The translations under genes were made by a program, and so were the position numbers. Shown here piece by piece: positions 44,544 through 58,110 of a DNA stretch of 64,000 nucleotides (position 1 is the stretch's first letter; every line of letters starts with the position of its first letter). The DNA comes from Aegilops tauschii subsp. strangulata (lineage: Eukaryota > Streptophyta > Magnoliopsida > Poales > Poaceae), in NCBI RefSeq assembly GCF_002575655.3, contig NC_053037.3, forward strand, positions 50,232,242 to 50,296,241. The letters run 5' to 3'. Under the pieces are notes generated by a model. It had not been told where the DNA came from, ran no database searches, and saw only the letters and a list, made by a program, of their open reading frames with translations.

Positions 44544-47500
44544 ATGGCTCCTTCGATCATCGGCAACGATACGATCCAGGGTGAGGTTTTCCTCCCCGGA
44601 CAGATCTTCGTATTCGGCGGCTTCGTACTGCGGGCCAACTCGCTTGGCCATTTGGAGCAGATCGAGAGCTACGCCCCTGGCCATCAGGTCAGGTTTGGAA
44701 ACTTGAACTATACGGCCGACATCCGCGGAGACTTGATCTTCGACGGATTCGAGCCCATGTCAGGTGCGCCGCACAATCACGACGAGCATGACTTAGCTCT
44801 ATCGCCGGATAGTGTTCGGGAGATCACACCTGCAACTACTCCGGCCCTCAATCCAGAACAAATTGCGCCATCTGAGGACGGGTGGATGGACCCCGCCACG
44901 GAGGCTGCACACCCAGTGGCGATAGAGCCGAATACTAACTTCACCTCCTATGAGACCCGTGTCGCCGAACCGTTGGATTCGTCCCTGGCCACGGACTCCG
45001 AGCCGCCTGCGTCCGTGCCTGTCAAATCCGATTGGGCACCGGTCATGGAGTTTACCTCCGCGGATATCTTTCAGCACTCACCTTTCGGCGACGTGCTAAA
45101 CTCGTTGAGGTCTCTCTCCCTGTCAGGAGACCCTTGGCCGAACTATGTCCGGCTAGAATGGAATGCGGACGACGAAGAAATTCGCTCCCCACACACCACC
45201 CACTTAGTAGCCACTGTCGACGATTTAACCGACATGCTTGACTTCGGCTCCAAAGACATCGACGGTATGGACGACGATGCAGCAGACGAACAAGAACCAC
45301 CGCCCACAAGGCGCTGGACTGCCACCTCATCATACGATATATACATGGTGGACACCCCCAAGGAAGGGGATGGCGACAAGACAACGGAGGATAATCCCTC
45401 CAAGAAGCAATCCAAGCACCGACGTCTGCGGCGCCGCTCTAAGTCTCGCCATAGCAAAAGCAGCGATACCGGCACAAGAGACAATAACTTTCCAGATAGT
45501 GCCAAACACGACGACAATCCCCTCCAGCTAGACCTCGAGCGGGAGGATGAACAAGCTAGCCCTTCGGAACAGGCAGCAAACGGAGAATCAGAGGATGACA
45601 ATTACATGCCTCTCTCCGAATACGAAGTGAGCCTCGGCGATGAAGAATTTACCGTGCCTGAGGATCCCATCGAGCAGGAGCGCTTCAAGCGCCGGCTTAT
45701 AGCCACAGCAAACAGCCTGAAGAAAAAGCAACAACAGCTTTGAGCTGATCAAGATCTGCTATTGGATAGATGGACTGAAGTCCTGGCAGCCGAGGAATAC
45801 GAACTCGAGCGCCCAACCAAGAGTTACCCAAAGCGCAGGTTGCTACCTCAACTCGAGGAGGAAGCATTGAAACCTACATCACCAGCGTATGATGCGGCTG
45901 ATCGGCCACCTCGTGGCCGAGACAGAGAGGCATATCAGCCCGAATAGCCCGCACCCCGCCGCCATTCAAACAAAAATACCAAGGCCCGAGGCAACACGCG
46001 GGACCTGCGAGATGTATTGGAAAACAAAGCAAAACATGCAAGATCGATCTACGGATCACGGGGTCGCGCCCCAACACGTGACGATGATCGTCACGCCGGA
46101 TACACTAAAAGCAAATCCGGCCGGGCCGAAAATAGCCGGCAAGACTCGTACGAACTGCGTCGTGATATAGCCCGGCACAGAGGCGCCGCACACCCCTTAT
46201 GCTTCACTGATGAAGTAATGGATCACGAATTCCCAGAGGGTTTCAAACCCGTAAACATTGAATCATGTGATGGTACAACAGATCCCGCGGTATGGATCGA
46301 GGATTTCCTCCTCCACATCCACATGGCTCGCGGTGATGATCGACATGCCATCAAGTACCTCCCACTAAAACACAAAGGACCAGCCCGACATTGGCTGAAT
46401 AGCTTGCCTGCATACTCTATTGGCAGTTGGGAGGATTTGGAAGATGCATTCCTTGACAACTTCCAGGGCACTTATGTGCGACCACCGGATGCTGATGACT
46501 TGAGCCATATAAATCATCAGCCAGGGGAATCGGCCAGGAAATTCTGGACCCGGTTCCTAACTAAGAAAAACCAAATTGTCGACTGTCTGGATGCAGAGGC
46601 CTTAGCGGCATTTAAGCATAACATCCATGACGAATGGCTCGCCCGGCACCTCGGCCAGGAGGGGCCGAAGTCTATGGCAGCCCTCACGGTACTCATGACC
46701 CGCTTTTGCGCGGGCGAGGATAGCTGGCTGGCTCGCAGCAATAACACATCAAGAAGTCATGGCAATTCAGATGCCAAAGATAGCAACGGCAGACCACGCC
46801 GCAATAGACACAAGCGCCGCAACAACGGTGACAACGCCGAAGACACGACAGTTAATGCCGGATTCAGTGGCTCTGAATCCGGTCAGCGGAAAAATCCGTT
46901 CAAAAGAAGTAATCCGGGCCCGTCCAGTTTGGACCGCATACTCGATCGCTCGTGTCAAATTCACGGCACCCCCGATAAGCCAGCCAATCACACCAACAGA
47001 GAATGCTGGGTGTTCAAGCAGGCCGGCAAGTTGAACGCCGAAAACAAGGACAGGGGGCTGCATAGCGACGACGAGGAGGAGCCTCGGCCGCCGAACACAG
47101 AAGGACAGAAGAGGTTCCCTCCACAAGTGAAAACGGCGAACATGATATACGCAACCCACATTCCCAAGAGGGAACAGAAGCGTGCACTAAGGGACGTCTA
47201 TGCGATGGAGCCAGTCGCCCCAAAGTTCAACCCATGGTCCTCTTGTCTGATCACCTTCGATCGCAGGGACCACCCAACTAGTATCCGTCATGGCGGATCT
47301 GCCACATTGGTCCTTGACCCCATCATCGACAGATTTCACCTCACTCGAGTCCTTATGGACGGCGGCGGCAGCCTGAACCTGCTTTATCAGGATACAGTGC
47401 ACAAAATGGGTATAGACCCCTCGAGGATCAAACCCACTAAAACCACCTTTAAAGGTGTCATCCCAGGTGTAGAGGCCCGCTGCATGGGCTCAATCACACT

Positions 47501-47858
47501 GGAAGTGGTCTTCAGATCTCCGGACAACTTCCGAAGCGAGGAGTTAATCTTCGATATCGTCCTATTCCGCAGTGGCTATCACGCACTACTCGGACGAACA
47601 ACATTTGCCAGATTCAATGCGGTACCGCATTATGCATACCTCAAGCTCAAAATGCCAGGACCTCGTGGGGTTATAACAGTCAATGGAAACACAGAACGCT
47701 CGCTCCGCACGGAGGAGCACACTGCGGCCCTCGCAGCAGAGGCACAAAGCAGCCTTTTAAGGCAAACCGCCAATTCGGTGATAAAGCCCCCGGACACCTT
47801 CAAGCGAGTCCGGAGTAACCTGCAACAGGATCGCCTGGCACATTCGGAGCTCGCCTAG
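44544..47858 (+). pseudogene. gag-pro: R9 gag-protease, two nonsense codons
   Basis: One frame from ATG 44544 (MAPSIIGND) to TAG 47856, interrupted in frame by TGA 45741-45743 and TAG 45945-45947. The N-terminal 400 residues are acidic, with a Lys/Arg/Ser-rich patch (KKQSKHRRLRRRSKSRHSKS) and no known fold that I recognise. The Gag core follows (GPARHWLNSLPAYSIGSWED..., near 46376), then a CX2HX..HX4C-type knuckle (CQIHGTPDKPANHTNREC) near 46955 and the protease (LMDGGGSLNLLY, near 47353; ALLGRTTFARF). It ends after the protease; no pol follows. Comparable to R1 Gag in domain order, but with a much longer N terminus. Confidence 0.88.
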
Positions 47859-49052
47859 CAATTCGGCCTCCGCCCTAGTCCCAGTCAAGCGACGAAATAT
47901 GTGTCGCGCGAAAATAATTACGCACTAAAAATACCATGGGCATATGTGGGGGCACGACTAGGACACGCCCCACAATGCGGCTCAACCGCCCCAGGGGCTG
48001 TATACCTTTATCATTTTCTCTCTTTCAGGACCTTACTCTCTGGAAGCCCTTTTCGGCAGCCTGATTGCTGGACGCATTACCGGAATGAAATACCAAGGAG
48101 GCAAGAAGCTAAGACGTACAAGGGAATCCCCAGGTGGCCTCTAATAACTATCGAAATACCTGTTTTAAATACCCATACGCAACTTGCCCTTGGATAGGAC
48201 ATGTCAAATAGTCCTATTTTTTGCTTATTGCACTACTTGTACCTGTACGGTTCAATGTATTACTTAATAACAATGCATAGATTTAGTCTATTATTGCATT
48301 AACCTTTTTTCATTGTCTGCTTATTTACGACAAGTTGCACCCGTACATTCTGGTACGACCAGTACGCCAGGGGCTTTCAGTATACCCCATAATACGGCGC
48401 GAGAATCCGAACACTTTCGACAGTGCGGCACCCCGAACTTCTAGCATTATATGCATCAGCTCCGAATCATGTCTTGGGTCAATAGTTGGGTTTGCCCGGC
48501 TCCCATGTTTTGGTACCTTATGTTCCGCAATATCGGCTAAGGTAGCGCTGGGAGAACTACTGCGATTGTGTCCCGGTTCTTCCGGACGAGCACCTCAGTA
48601 GATAAAGTCGAAAACTGGCTGTCATGGTAAGGCGAGAGCTGGTCGCTGTTCGAGAGGTCTCAAGTCCTTAAAGACTTTTTCTGCTTCGGGCGAGGAGTCG
48701 GCCTTGCCCGACTTAGGCGTATATAGCGCCCCAAATTCGGCCTTCCGAATACTAGGGGCTTCGCCAAAATTTAAAATTGTAGACTTCTATGGCTAAGTGA
48801 GAGTGATAAAGCCTTATAGTCTGATTGCTTGGTTCGCTGTGCTGAACACCTCCCTCGACGGACCCAAAATTGGGGTAAAGAGTGCTCAGATTTATCCTGA
48901 ACACCTGAGTACTAGTTACATGGGGGCAGAAACCGACAACTGGCCAACTCTCAGATTTTATAAACGGCCGCATAGAAGGTAATATTTTAAATTCACAAGC
49001 GTTGCATAGCGCAAATGAACTCGTTTCACATTACAGGGTCACATGAGTACAT
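47859..49052. other. R9 spacer between convergent sense and antisense genes
   Basis: About 1.2 kb with no supported gene. It should hold the 3' ends of gag-pro (plus) and of the antisense gene (minus), the same layout as 645-1517 in R1. Short frames have no recognisable domain. Confidence 0.6.
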
Positions 49053-51097
49053 TTATTCAAATATTACATCCTTAGCACATTCCTCCGCCACAAGGCGAGA
49101 ACCCTTCAGGACACTTTCATAATACTTTTCGGGGTGGCAATGCTCCTTGCCTTCCGGCGGCCCCTCCTTCACCAGCTTCTCGGCGTCCAGCTTCGCCCAG
49201 TGCACCTTTGCCCGGGCAAAAGCCCTGCGCGCACCCTCGATGCAGACGGACCGCTTTATGACTTCAAGCCGTGGGCAGGCATTCACAAGCCGCCTCACCA
49301 GGCCGAAGTAGCTATCAGGCAGGGGATCGCCAGGCCACATCCGGACTATAAGACCCTTCATGGCCTGTTCGGCCGCCTTGTGGAGCTCGACCAGTTGCTT
49401 CAGCTGGTCGCTCAAGGGCATGGGGTGTTCGGTCCCAGTATACTGAGACCAGAACAACTTCTCCGTCGAGCTCCCCTCCTCGGCCCGGTAGAACACCGCG
49501 GCATCTGACACACTGCAGGGTAGATCTGCGAACGCTCCTAGAGAGCTCCGAACTCGGGTAAGTAAAAGGAAATTTTCTTTCACATGCTTGCTTTGCATAA
49601 TGAATGCCTTACCCGCCGCTATCTTCTTAACCGCCTCAATTTCCTAGAGGGCCTTTTGGGCTTCGGCCTTGGCATGTTGTGCGCTTTCAAGGGCCTTCGC
49701 AAGCTCGGACCCTTGCGTCTTAGACTCACGCTCCAAGGACTCATGCATTTTGATGAGGCCCTGGAGCTCTTGCTGCACCTCACCTACTCGGGCCTCTTGT
49801 TTCTCTCGCTCGATGCGCTCCTTGGCCGCCTTGTCCTCGGCCTCGGACAGCGCCTTCTTCAGGGTCGCCACTTCGGTCGTGGCCCCTAGCAAAATTCATG
49901 ACGATCCTATGATCTAAACAACCACCCTTGTTTTTTCTTATCAATATACAGACGGGGTATCACTTACCTTTGTTCTCTTCAAGCTGCCTCTTGGTAAGGT
50001 CCAGCTCTTCCTTGGACCGCTCAAGGTCCCGCTTAAGTGCGGCGACCTCCGCAGTACGTGCGGCAGCGGCCAGCAGTGAAGCCTGCATATGCACATAGAC
50101 ATATTATGATTAGACTCCTGCGATTATTATTTGATCCTCTATTCGGCTTTTCTTTGTGAACGCCAAATAGAGCATCAGGGGCTATTGTCTATGACATAAT
50201 ATTTTCTTATAATTTGATTACTTACCTCAAAGCCTGTTAGGAGGCTGGCACAGGCTTCAGTCGGTCCGCTTTTGGCGGACTGAACCTTCTTGACCACCGC
50301 ACTCATGATAGTACGGTGCTCTTCATCAATGGAAGCGCCGCGAAGCGCTTCCAGCAAGTTGTCCGATGCCTTTGGATGGACAGAGGTCATCGGCACAGAC
50401 GGCTCTCCCTCCTTAGCGAGGGGTCGGCCGACGGAGTCCGGAACCACTGGAGGTTCCGGCACAGTATTCGGCTGGGGGGCAAAATTGTTGCCCCCGCCAT
50501 TGGAGCCCTTGGGAGTCTTGTTCCCCATGCGCCCAGTGTCCGGGATGTCGCCTTGGGGCGCCTCCAATACTATCTCCCGTTGAGCTACTACCCTTCGAGA
50601 CAACACCTCGGCATCGTCCGTAGGGTGGGGGGAGGTGGCGGTCGGGAGTGAATCGCTGTTCATCGCCAACGGATCCAAAGACCCATCCGAAGAGGATACG
50701 TCAATATGGGCCTTGGAGGGACTGCATGATCATGTTCGGCATGATAAGGAGCAATAAAATGAAACATACCAAAACTATTATGGTATCCGGATACTTACGA
50801 CTTCGCCAGGGGCTTGTCCCTGGGCAACCACTCCTCTTCGCTGAAGACGGCAGTGGTGGAGTTGTCCGGAAGGAGGGTTCTTCCCTTCTTGGACCCTTCG
50901 GCCGCCCCGGACGGGGCGACCTTCCTTTCCTTGTCTCCCCCGGCTGGGGGGAGAACTTTCCTCTTCCTCCTCCTTGTTTTCGTGGGAGGAGTGCGCCTCG
51001 GTGCTTTCGGACGATGAGTCCGATATAACCTTGCGCCGGAGACCCTTCCTGGTCCCCGTGGCTTTCTTCTTGGCCTTCTTCTCTGGCACCTCGTAAG

Positions 51098-52808
51098 TGT
51101 TGGAAATATGCCCTAGAGGCAATAATAAAATGGTTATTATTATATTTCCTTGTTCATGATAATTGTCTATTGTTCATGCTATAATTGTGTTATCCGGAAA
51201 TCGTAATACATGTGTGAATACATAGACCACAATATGTCCCTAGTGAGCCTCTAGTTGACTAGCTCGTTGATCAACAGATAGTCATGGTTTCCTGACTATG
51301 GACATTGGATGTCATTGATAACGGGATCGCATCATTAGGAGAATGATGTGATGGACAAGACCCAATCCTAAGCATAGCACAAAAGATCATGTAGTTCGTT
51401 TGCTAGAGCTTTTCCAAATGTCAAGTATCATTTCCTTAGACCATGAGATTGTGCAACTCCCGGATACCGTAGGAGTGCCTTGGGTGTGCCAAACGTCACA
51501 ACGTAACTAGGTGACTATAAAGGTGCACTACGGGTATCTCCGAAAGTGTCTGTTGGGTTGGCACGAATCGAGACTGGGATTTGTCACTCCGTATGACGGA
51601 GAGGTATCTCTGGGCCCACTCGGTAATGCATCATCATAATGACCTCAATGTGACCAAGTGTTTGGTCACGGGATCATGCATTACGGTACGAGTAAAGTGA
51701 CTTGCCGGTAACGAGATTGAACAAGGTATTGGGATACCGACGATCGAATCTTGGGCAAGTAACGTACCGATTGACAAAGGGAATTGTATACGGGATTGAT
51801 TGAATCCTCGACATCGTGGTTCATCCGATGAGATCATCGTGGAACATGTGGGAGCCAACATGGGTATCCAGATCCCGCTGTTGGTTATTGACCGGAGAGT
51901 CGTCTCGGTCCTGTCTGCATGTCTCCCGAACCCGTAGGGTCTACACACTTAAGGTTCGGTGACGCTAGGGTTGTAGGGATATTAGTATGCGGAAATCCAA
52001 AAGTTGTTCGGAGTCCCGGATGAGATCCCGGACGTCACGAGGAGTTCCAGAATGGTCCGCGGGTGAAGAATTATATATAGGAAGTCAGGTTTCGGCCACC
52101 GGGAAAGTTTCGGGGGTCACCGGTATTGTACCGGGACCACCGGAAGGGTCCCGGGCGTCCACCGGGTGGGGCCACCTATCCCGGAGGGCCCCATGGGTTG
52201 AAGTGGGGAAGGGAACCAGCCCCTGGTGGGCTGGTGCGCCCCCCTTGGGCCTCCCCTGCGCCTAGGGTTGGAAACCCTAGGGGTGGGGGGCGCCCCACTT
52301 GGCTTGGGGGGCAAGTCACCCCCTTGGCCGCCGCCCCCCATGGAGATGGGATCTCCGAGGGCCGGCGCCCCCCAGGAGGCCTATATAAAGAGGGGGGAGG
52401 GAGGGCAGCCGCACCACAGCCCCTGGCGCCTCCCTCTCACTCCCGTGACACCTCTCCCTCTCGCTGAGCTTGGCGAAGCCCTGCCGAGATCCCCGCTACT
52501 TCCACCACCACGCCGTCGTGCTGCTGCATCTCCATCAACCTCTCCTTCCCCCTTGCTGGATCAAGAAGGAGGAGACGTCTTCCCAACCGTACGTGTGTTG
52601 AACGCGAAGGTGCCGTCCGTTCGGCGCTCGGTCATCGATGATTTGGATCACGACGAGTACGACTCCATCAACCCCGTTCACTTGAATGCTTCCGCTCGCG
52701 ATCTTCAAGGTTATGTAGATGCACTCATCTCTCTCGTTGCTAGATGACTCCATAGATTGATCTTGGTGATGCGTAGAAAATTTTAAATTTCTGCTATGAT
52801 CCCCAACA
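51098..52808 (+). repeat. R10 5' LTR
   Basis: 1711 bases. TATA box TATATAAA at 52382-52389, followed by a G-rich run. Long frames over 52126-52747 and in the other LTR (58998-59759) are LTR sequence, not genes. Confidence 0.95.
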
Positions 52809-52809
52809 G

Positions 52810-52825
52810 TGGTATCAGAGCCAGG
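52810..52825 (+). other. R10 primer-binding site, initiator tRNA-Met
   Basis: TGGTATCAGAGCCAGG, one base after the LTR end: the usual Copia site. Confidence 0.92.
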
Positions 52826-54104
52826 TTTATGCGTAGTTTCTATGCACGAGTAGAACGCAAACTTGTTGTGGGCGTAGATGTTGTCAATTTTTCTTGCCAC
52901 TACTAGTCTTATCTTGTTTCGGCGGCATCGTGGGATGAAGCGGCCCGGACCGACCTTACACGTACGCTTACGTGAGACAGGTTCCACCGGCTGACATGCA
53001 CTAGTTGCATAAGGTGGCTAGCGGGTGTCTGTCTCTCCCACTTTAGTCGGAACGGATTCGATGAAAAGGGTCCTTATGAAGGGTAAATAGAAGTTGGCAT
53101 ATCACGTTGTGGTTTTGGCGTAGGTAAGAAACGTTCTTCCTAAGAAACCTATAGCAGCCACGTAAAAACTTGCAACAACAATTAGAGGACGTCTAACTTG
53201 TTTTTGCAGCATATGCCTTGTGATGTGATATGGCCAAAAGGATGTGATGAATGAAATATATGTGATGTATGAGATTGATCATGTTCTTGTAATAGGAATC
53301 ACGACTTGCATGTCGATGAGTATGACAACCGGCAGGAGCCATAGGAGTTGTCTTTATTTTTTGTATGACCTGCGTGTCATTGAACAACGCCATGTAAATC
53401 ACTTTACTTTATTGCTAAACACGTTAGCCATAGAAGTAGAAGTAATCGTTGGCGTGACAACTTCATGAAAACACGATGATGGAGATCATGATGATGGAGA
53501 TCATGGTGTCATGCCGGTGACGAAGATGATCATGGCGCCCCGAAGATGGAGATCAAAAGGAGCAAAATGATATTGGCCATATCATGTCACTATTTGATTG
53601 CATGTGATGTTTATCATGTTTTACATCTTATTTGCTTAGAACGACGGTAGCTTAAATAAGATGATCCCTCGCAACAATTTCAAGAAAGTGTTCCCCCTAA
53701 CTGTGCACCGTTGCGAAGGTTCATTGTTTCGAAGCACCACATGATGATCGGGTGTGATAGATTCTAATGTTCGAATACAACGGGTGTAAGCCAGATTTAC
53801 ACACGCAATACAGTTAGGTTGACTTGACGAGCCTAGCATGTACAGACATGGCCTCGGAACACGGAAGACCGAAAGGTCGAGCATGAGTCGTATAGAAGAT
53901 ACGATCAACATGAAGATGTTCACCGATGTTGACTAGTCCGTCTCACGTGATGATCGAACACGGCCTAGTTGACTCGGATCATGTTTCACTTAGATGACTA
54001 GAGGGATGTCTATCTGAGTGGGAGTTCATTGAATAATTTGATTAGATGAACTTAATTATCATGAACTTAGTCTAAAAATCTTTACAATATGTCTTGTAGA
54101 TCAA
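52826..54104 (+). other. R10 untranslated leader
   Basis: About 1.3 kb, no gene. A 17-base ATGATGGAGATCATGRT unit is repeated near 53477. Confidence 0.75.
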
Positions 54105-57100
54105 ATGGCCCACGTTGCCCTCAACTTCAACGCGTTCCTAGAGAAAACCAAGCTGAAAGATGATGGCAGCAACTATACGGACTGGGTCCGGAACCTGAGG
54201 ATCATCCTCATAGCTGCCAAGAAAGATTATGTCCTAGAAGCACCGCTAGGTGAAGCACCAATCCCAGAGAACCAAGACGTTATGAACGCTTGGCAGCAGC
54301 GTGCTGATGATTACTCCCTCGTTCAGTGCGGCATGCTTTACAGCTTAGAACCGGGGCTCCAAAAGCGTTTTGAGCAACACGGAGCATACGAGATGTTCGA
54401 AGCGCTGAAAATGGTTTTCCAAGCTCATGCCCGGGTCGAGAGATATGAAGTCTCCGACAAGTTCTTCAGTTGTAAGATGGAGGAAAATAGTTCTGTCAGT
54501 GAGCACATACTCAAAATGACTGGGTTACACAACCGCTTGTCCCAGCTGGGAGTTAATCTCCCGGATGACGCGGTCATTGACAAAATCCTTCAGTCGCTTC
54601 CACCGAGCTTCAAGAGCTTTGTGATGAACTTCAATATGCAGGGGATGGAAAAGACCATTCTTGAGGTATATTCAATGTTGAAATCAGCGGAGGTGGAGAT
54701 CAAAAAGGAACATCAAGTGTTGATGGTGAATAAAACCACTAAGTTCAAGAAAGGCAAGGGTAAGAAGAACTTCAAGAAGGACGGCAAGGGAGTTGCCGCG
54801 CCCGGTAAGTCAGTTGCCAGGAAGAAGCCAAAGAATGGACCTAAGCCTGAGACTGAGTGCTTTTATTGCAAGGGAAGTGGTCACTGGAAGCGGAACTGCC
54901 CCAAGTACTTAGCGGACAAGAAGGCCGGCAACACCAAAGGTATATGTGATATACATGTTATTGATGTGTACCTTACCAGCACTCGTAGTAGCTCCTGGGT
55001 ATTTGATACCGGTGCGGTTGCTCATATTTGTAACTCAAAGCAGGAGCTGCGGAATAAACGGAGACTGGCAAAGGACGAGGTGACGATGCGCTTCGGGAAT
55101 GGTTCCAAGGTCGATGTGATCGTCGTCGGCACGCTACCTCTACATTTACCTACGGGATTAGTTTTAAACCTCAATAATTGTTATTTAGTGCCAGCTTTGA
55201 GCATGCACATTGTATCAGGATCTCGTTTATTCGAGATGGCTACTCATTTAAATCCGAGAATAATGGTTGTTCTATTTATATGAGAGATATGTTTTATGGT
55301 CATGCCCCGCTGGTTAATGGTTTATTCTTAATGAATCTCGAACGTGATGTTACACATATTCATAGTGTGAATACCAAAAGATGTAAAGTTGATAACGATA
55401 GTCCCACATACTTGTGGCACTGCCGCCTTGGTCACATTGGTGTCAAGCGCATGAAGAAGCTCCATGCTGATGGAATTTTAGAGTCTCTCGATTATGAATC
55501 ATTTGACACATGTGAACCATGCCTCATGGGCAAAATGACCAAGACTCCGTTCTCCGGAACAATGGAGCGAGCAACCAACTTATTAGAAATCATACATACT
55601 GATGTGTGTGGTCCAATGAGTGTTGAGGCTCGCGGAGGCTATCGTTATGTTCTCACTCTCACTGATGACTTGAGTAGATATGGGTATGTCTACCTAATGA
55701 AACACAAGTCTGAGACCTTTGAAAAGTTCAAGGAATTTCAGAGTGAGGTTGAGAATCAACGTGACAGGAAAATAAAGTTCTTACGATCAGATCGTGGAGG
55801 GGAATATTTGAGTCACGAATTTGGCACACACTTAACAAAATGTGGAATAGTTTCACAACTCACGCCACCTGGAACACCTCAGCGAAATGGTGTGTTCGAA
55901 CGTCGTAATCGCACTCTATTGGATATGGTGCGATCTATGATGTCTCTTACCGATCTACCGCTCTCATTTTGGGGCTATGCTTTAGAGACTGCCGCATTCA
56001 CTTTAAATAGGGCTCCGTCGAAATCCGTTGAGACGATACCGTCTGAATTATGGTTTGGGAAGAAACCTAAGCTGTCGTTTCTAAAAGTTTGGGGATGCGA
56101 TGCTTATGTCAAGAAACTTCAACCTGAAAAGCTCGAACCCAAGTCGGAAAAATGCGCTCTTCATAGGATACCCTAAGGAAACCATTGGGTATACCTTCTA
56201 CCTCAGATCCGAAGGCAAGATCTTTGTTGCCAAGAACGGGTCCTTTCTGGAGAAAGAGTTTCTCTTGAAAGACGTAAGTGGGAGGAAAGTGGAACTTGAT
56301 GAAGTACTACCTCTTGAACCGGAAAGTAGCGCAGCTCAGGAAGATGTTCCTGTGATGCCTGCACTGACTAGAGAGGAAGCTAATGATGATGATCAAGGTA
56401 CTTCAGATCAAGTTACTGCTGAACTTCGTAGGTCCACAAGGACATGTTCCGCGCCAGAGTGGTACGGCAACCCTGTCTTGGAAATCATGTTATTAGAAAA
56501 CGGTGAACCTTCGAACTATGAAGAAGCGATGGCGGGCCCAGATTCCGACAAATGGCTAGAAGCCATGAAATCCGAGATAGGATCCATGTATGAAAACGAA
56601 GTATGGACTTTGACTGACTTGCCCGATGATCGTCAAGCCATAGAAAATAAATGGATCTTTAAGAAGAAGACGGACGCAGATGGTAATGTGACCATCTATA
56701 AGGCTCGACTTGTCGCTAAGGGTTATCGACAAGTTCAAGGGGTTGACTACGATGAGACTTTCTCACTCGTAGCGAAGCTGAAGTCCGTCCGAATCATGTT
56801 AGCAATTTCCGCATTCTATGATTATGAGATATGGCAAATGGACGTCAAAACAGCATTCCTTAACGGTTTCTTAAGGAAGAATTGTAAATGATGCCGCCGG
56901 AAGGTTTTGTCGATCCTGAGAATGCTAACAAGGTATGCAAGCTCCAGCGCTCCATCTATGGGCTGGTGCAAGCATCTCGGAGTTGGAACATTCGATTTGA
57001 TGAGATGATCAAAGCGTTTGGGTTTACACAGACTTATGGAGAAGCCTGTGTTTACAAGAAAGTGAGTGGGAGCTCTGTAGCATTTCTCATATTATATGTG

Positions 57101-58078
57101 GATGACATACTATTGATGGGAAATGATATAGAATTCTTGGAAAGTATAAAGGCCTACTTGAATAAGTGTTTTTCAATGAAGGACCTTGGAGAAGCTGCTT
57201 ACATATTAGGCATCAAGATCTATAGAGATAGATCAAGACGCCTCATTGGTCTTTCACAAAGTACGTACCTTGACAAGATGTTAAAGAAGTTCAATATGGA
57301 TCAGTCCAAGAAGGGGTTCTTGCCTGTATTGCAAGGTGTGCAATTGAGCACGGCTCAATGCCCGACCACGGCAGAAGATAGAGAAAAGATGAGTGTCATC
57401 CCCTATGCCTCGGCCATAGGGTCTATTATGTATGCCATGCTGTGTACCAGACCTGATGTAAACCTTGCCGTAAGTTTGGTACGAAGGTACCAAAGTAATC
57501 CCGGCATGGAACACTGGACAGCGGTCAAGAATATCCTGAAGTACCTGAAGAGGACTAAGGATATGTTTCTCGTTTATGGAGGTGACGAAGAGCTCGTCGT
57601 AAAGGGTTACGTCGATGCTAGCTTCGACACAGATCTGGATGACTCTAAGTCACAAACCGGATACATGTATATTTTGAATGGTGGGGCAGTAAGCTGGTGC
57701 AGTTGCAAGCAAAGCGTTGTGGCGGGATCTACATGTGAAGCAGAATACATGGCGGCCTCAGAGGCAGCACAAGAAGCAATCTGGGTGAAGGAGTTCATTA
57801 CCGGCCTAGGAGTTATTCCCAATGCGTCGGGCCTGATGACTCTCTTCTGTGACAACACTGGAGCTATTGCCCTTGCCAAGGAGCCCAGGTTTCATAGGAA
57901 GACCAGGCATATCAAGCGTCGCTTCAACTCCATTCGTGGAAGTGTTCAAAATGGAGACATAGATATTTGTAAAGTACATACGGACCTGAATGTAGCAGAT
58001 CCGTTGACTAAACCTCTCCCTAGAGCAAAACATGATCAACACCAGAACTCTATGGGTGTTCAATTCATCACAATGTAA
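54105..58078 (+). pseudogene. gag-pol: R10 Copia polyprotein, three frameshifts
   Basis: Starts at ATG 54105 (MAHVALNFNAF). Gag and knuckle CFYCKGSGHWKRNC, protease FDTGAVAHICN; then a missing base near 55232 moves the frame. Integrase follows with IIHTDVCGP, SDRGGEY and GVFERRN (catalytic Glu kept); an extra base near 56150 (GCGCTCTTC) shifts again. RT part one runs to FLNGFLRKNCK with a stop at 56889; the next frame starts PPEGFVDP with LYVDDILLMGND and RNase H (CEAEYMA, FCDNTGA) to TAA 58076. Inactive despite young-looking LTRs. Confidence 0.93.
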
Positions 58079-58098
58079 CTAGATTATTGACTCTAGTG

Positions 58099-58110
58099 CA
58101 AGTGGGAGAC
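58099..58110 (+). other. R10 polypurine tract
   Basis: CAAGTGGGAGAC directly before the 3' LTR; the same block precedes the R7 3' LTR. Confidence 0.8.

Noticed and set aside
52126..52747. Frames in the R10 LTRs (also 58998-59759)
   Set aside because: Present in both LTRs over the TATA box and leader; Pro/Gly-rich with no homology to a protein family.
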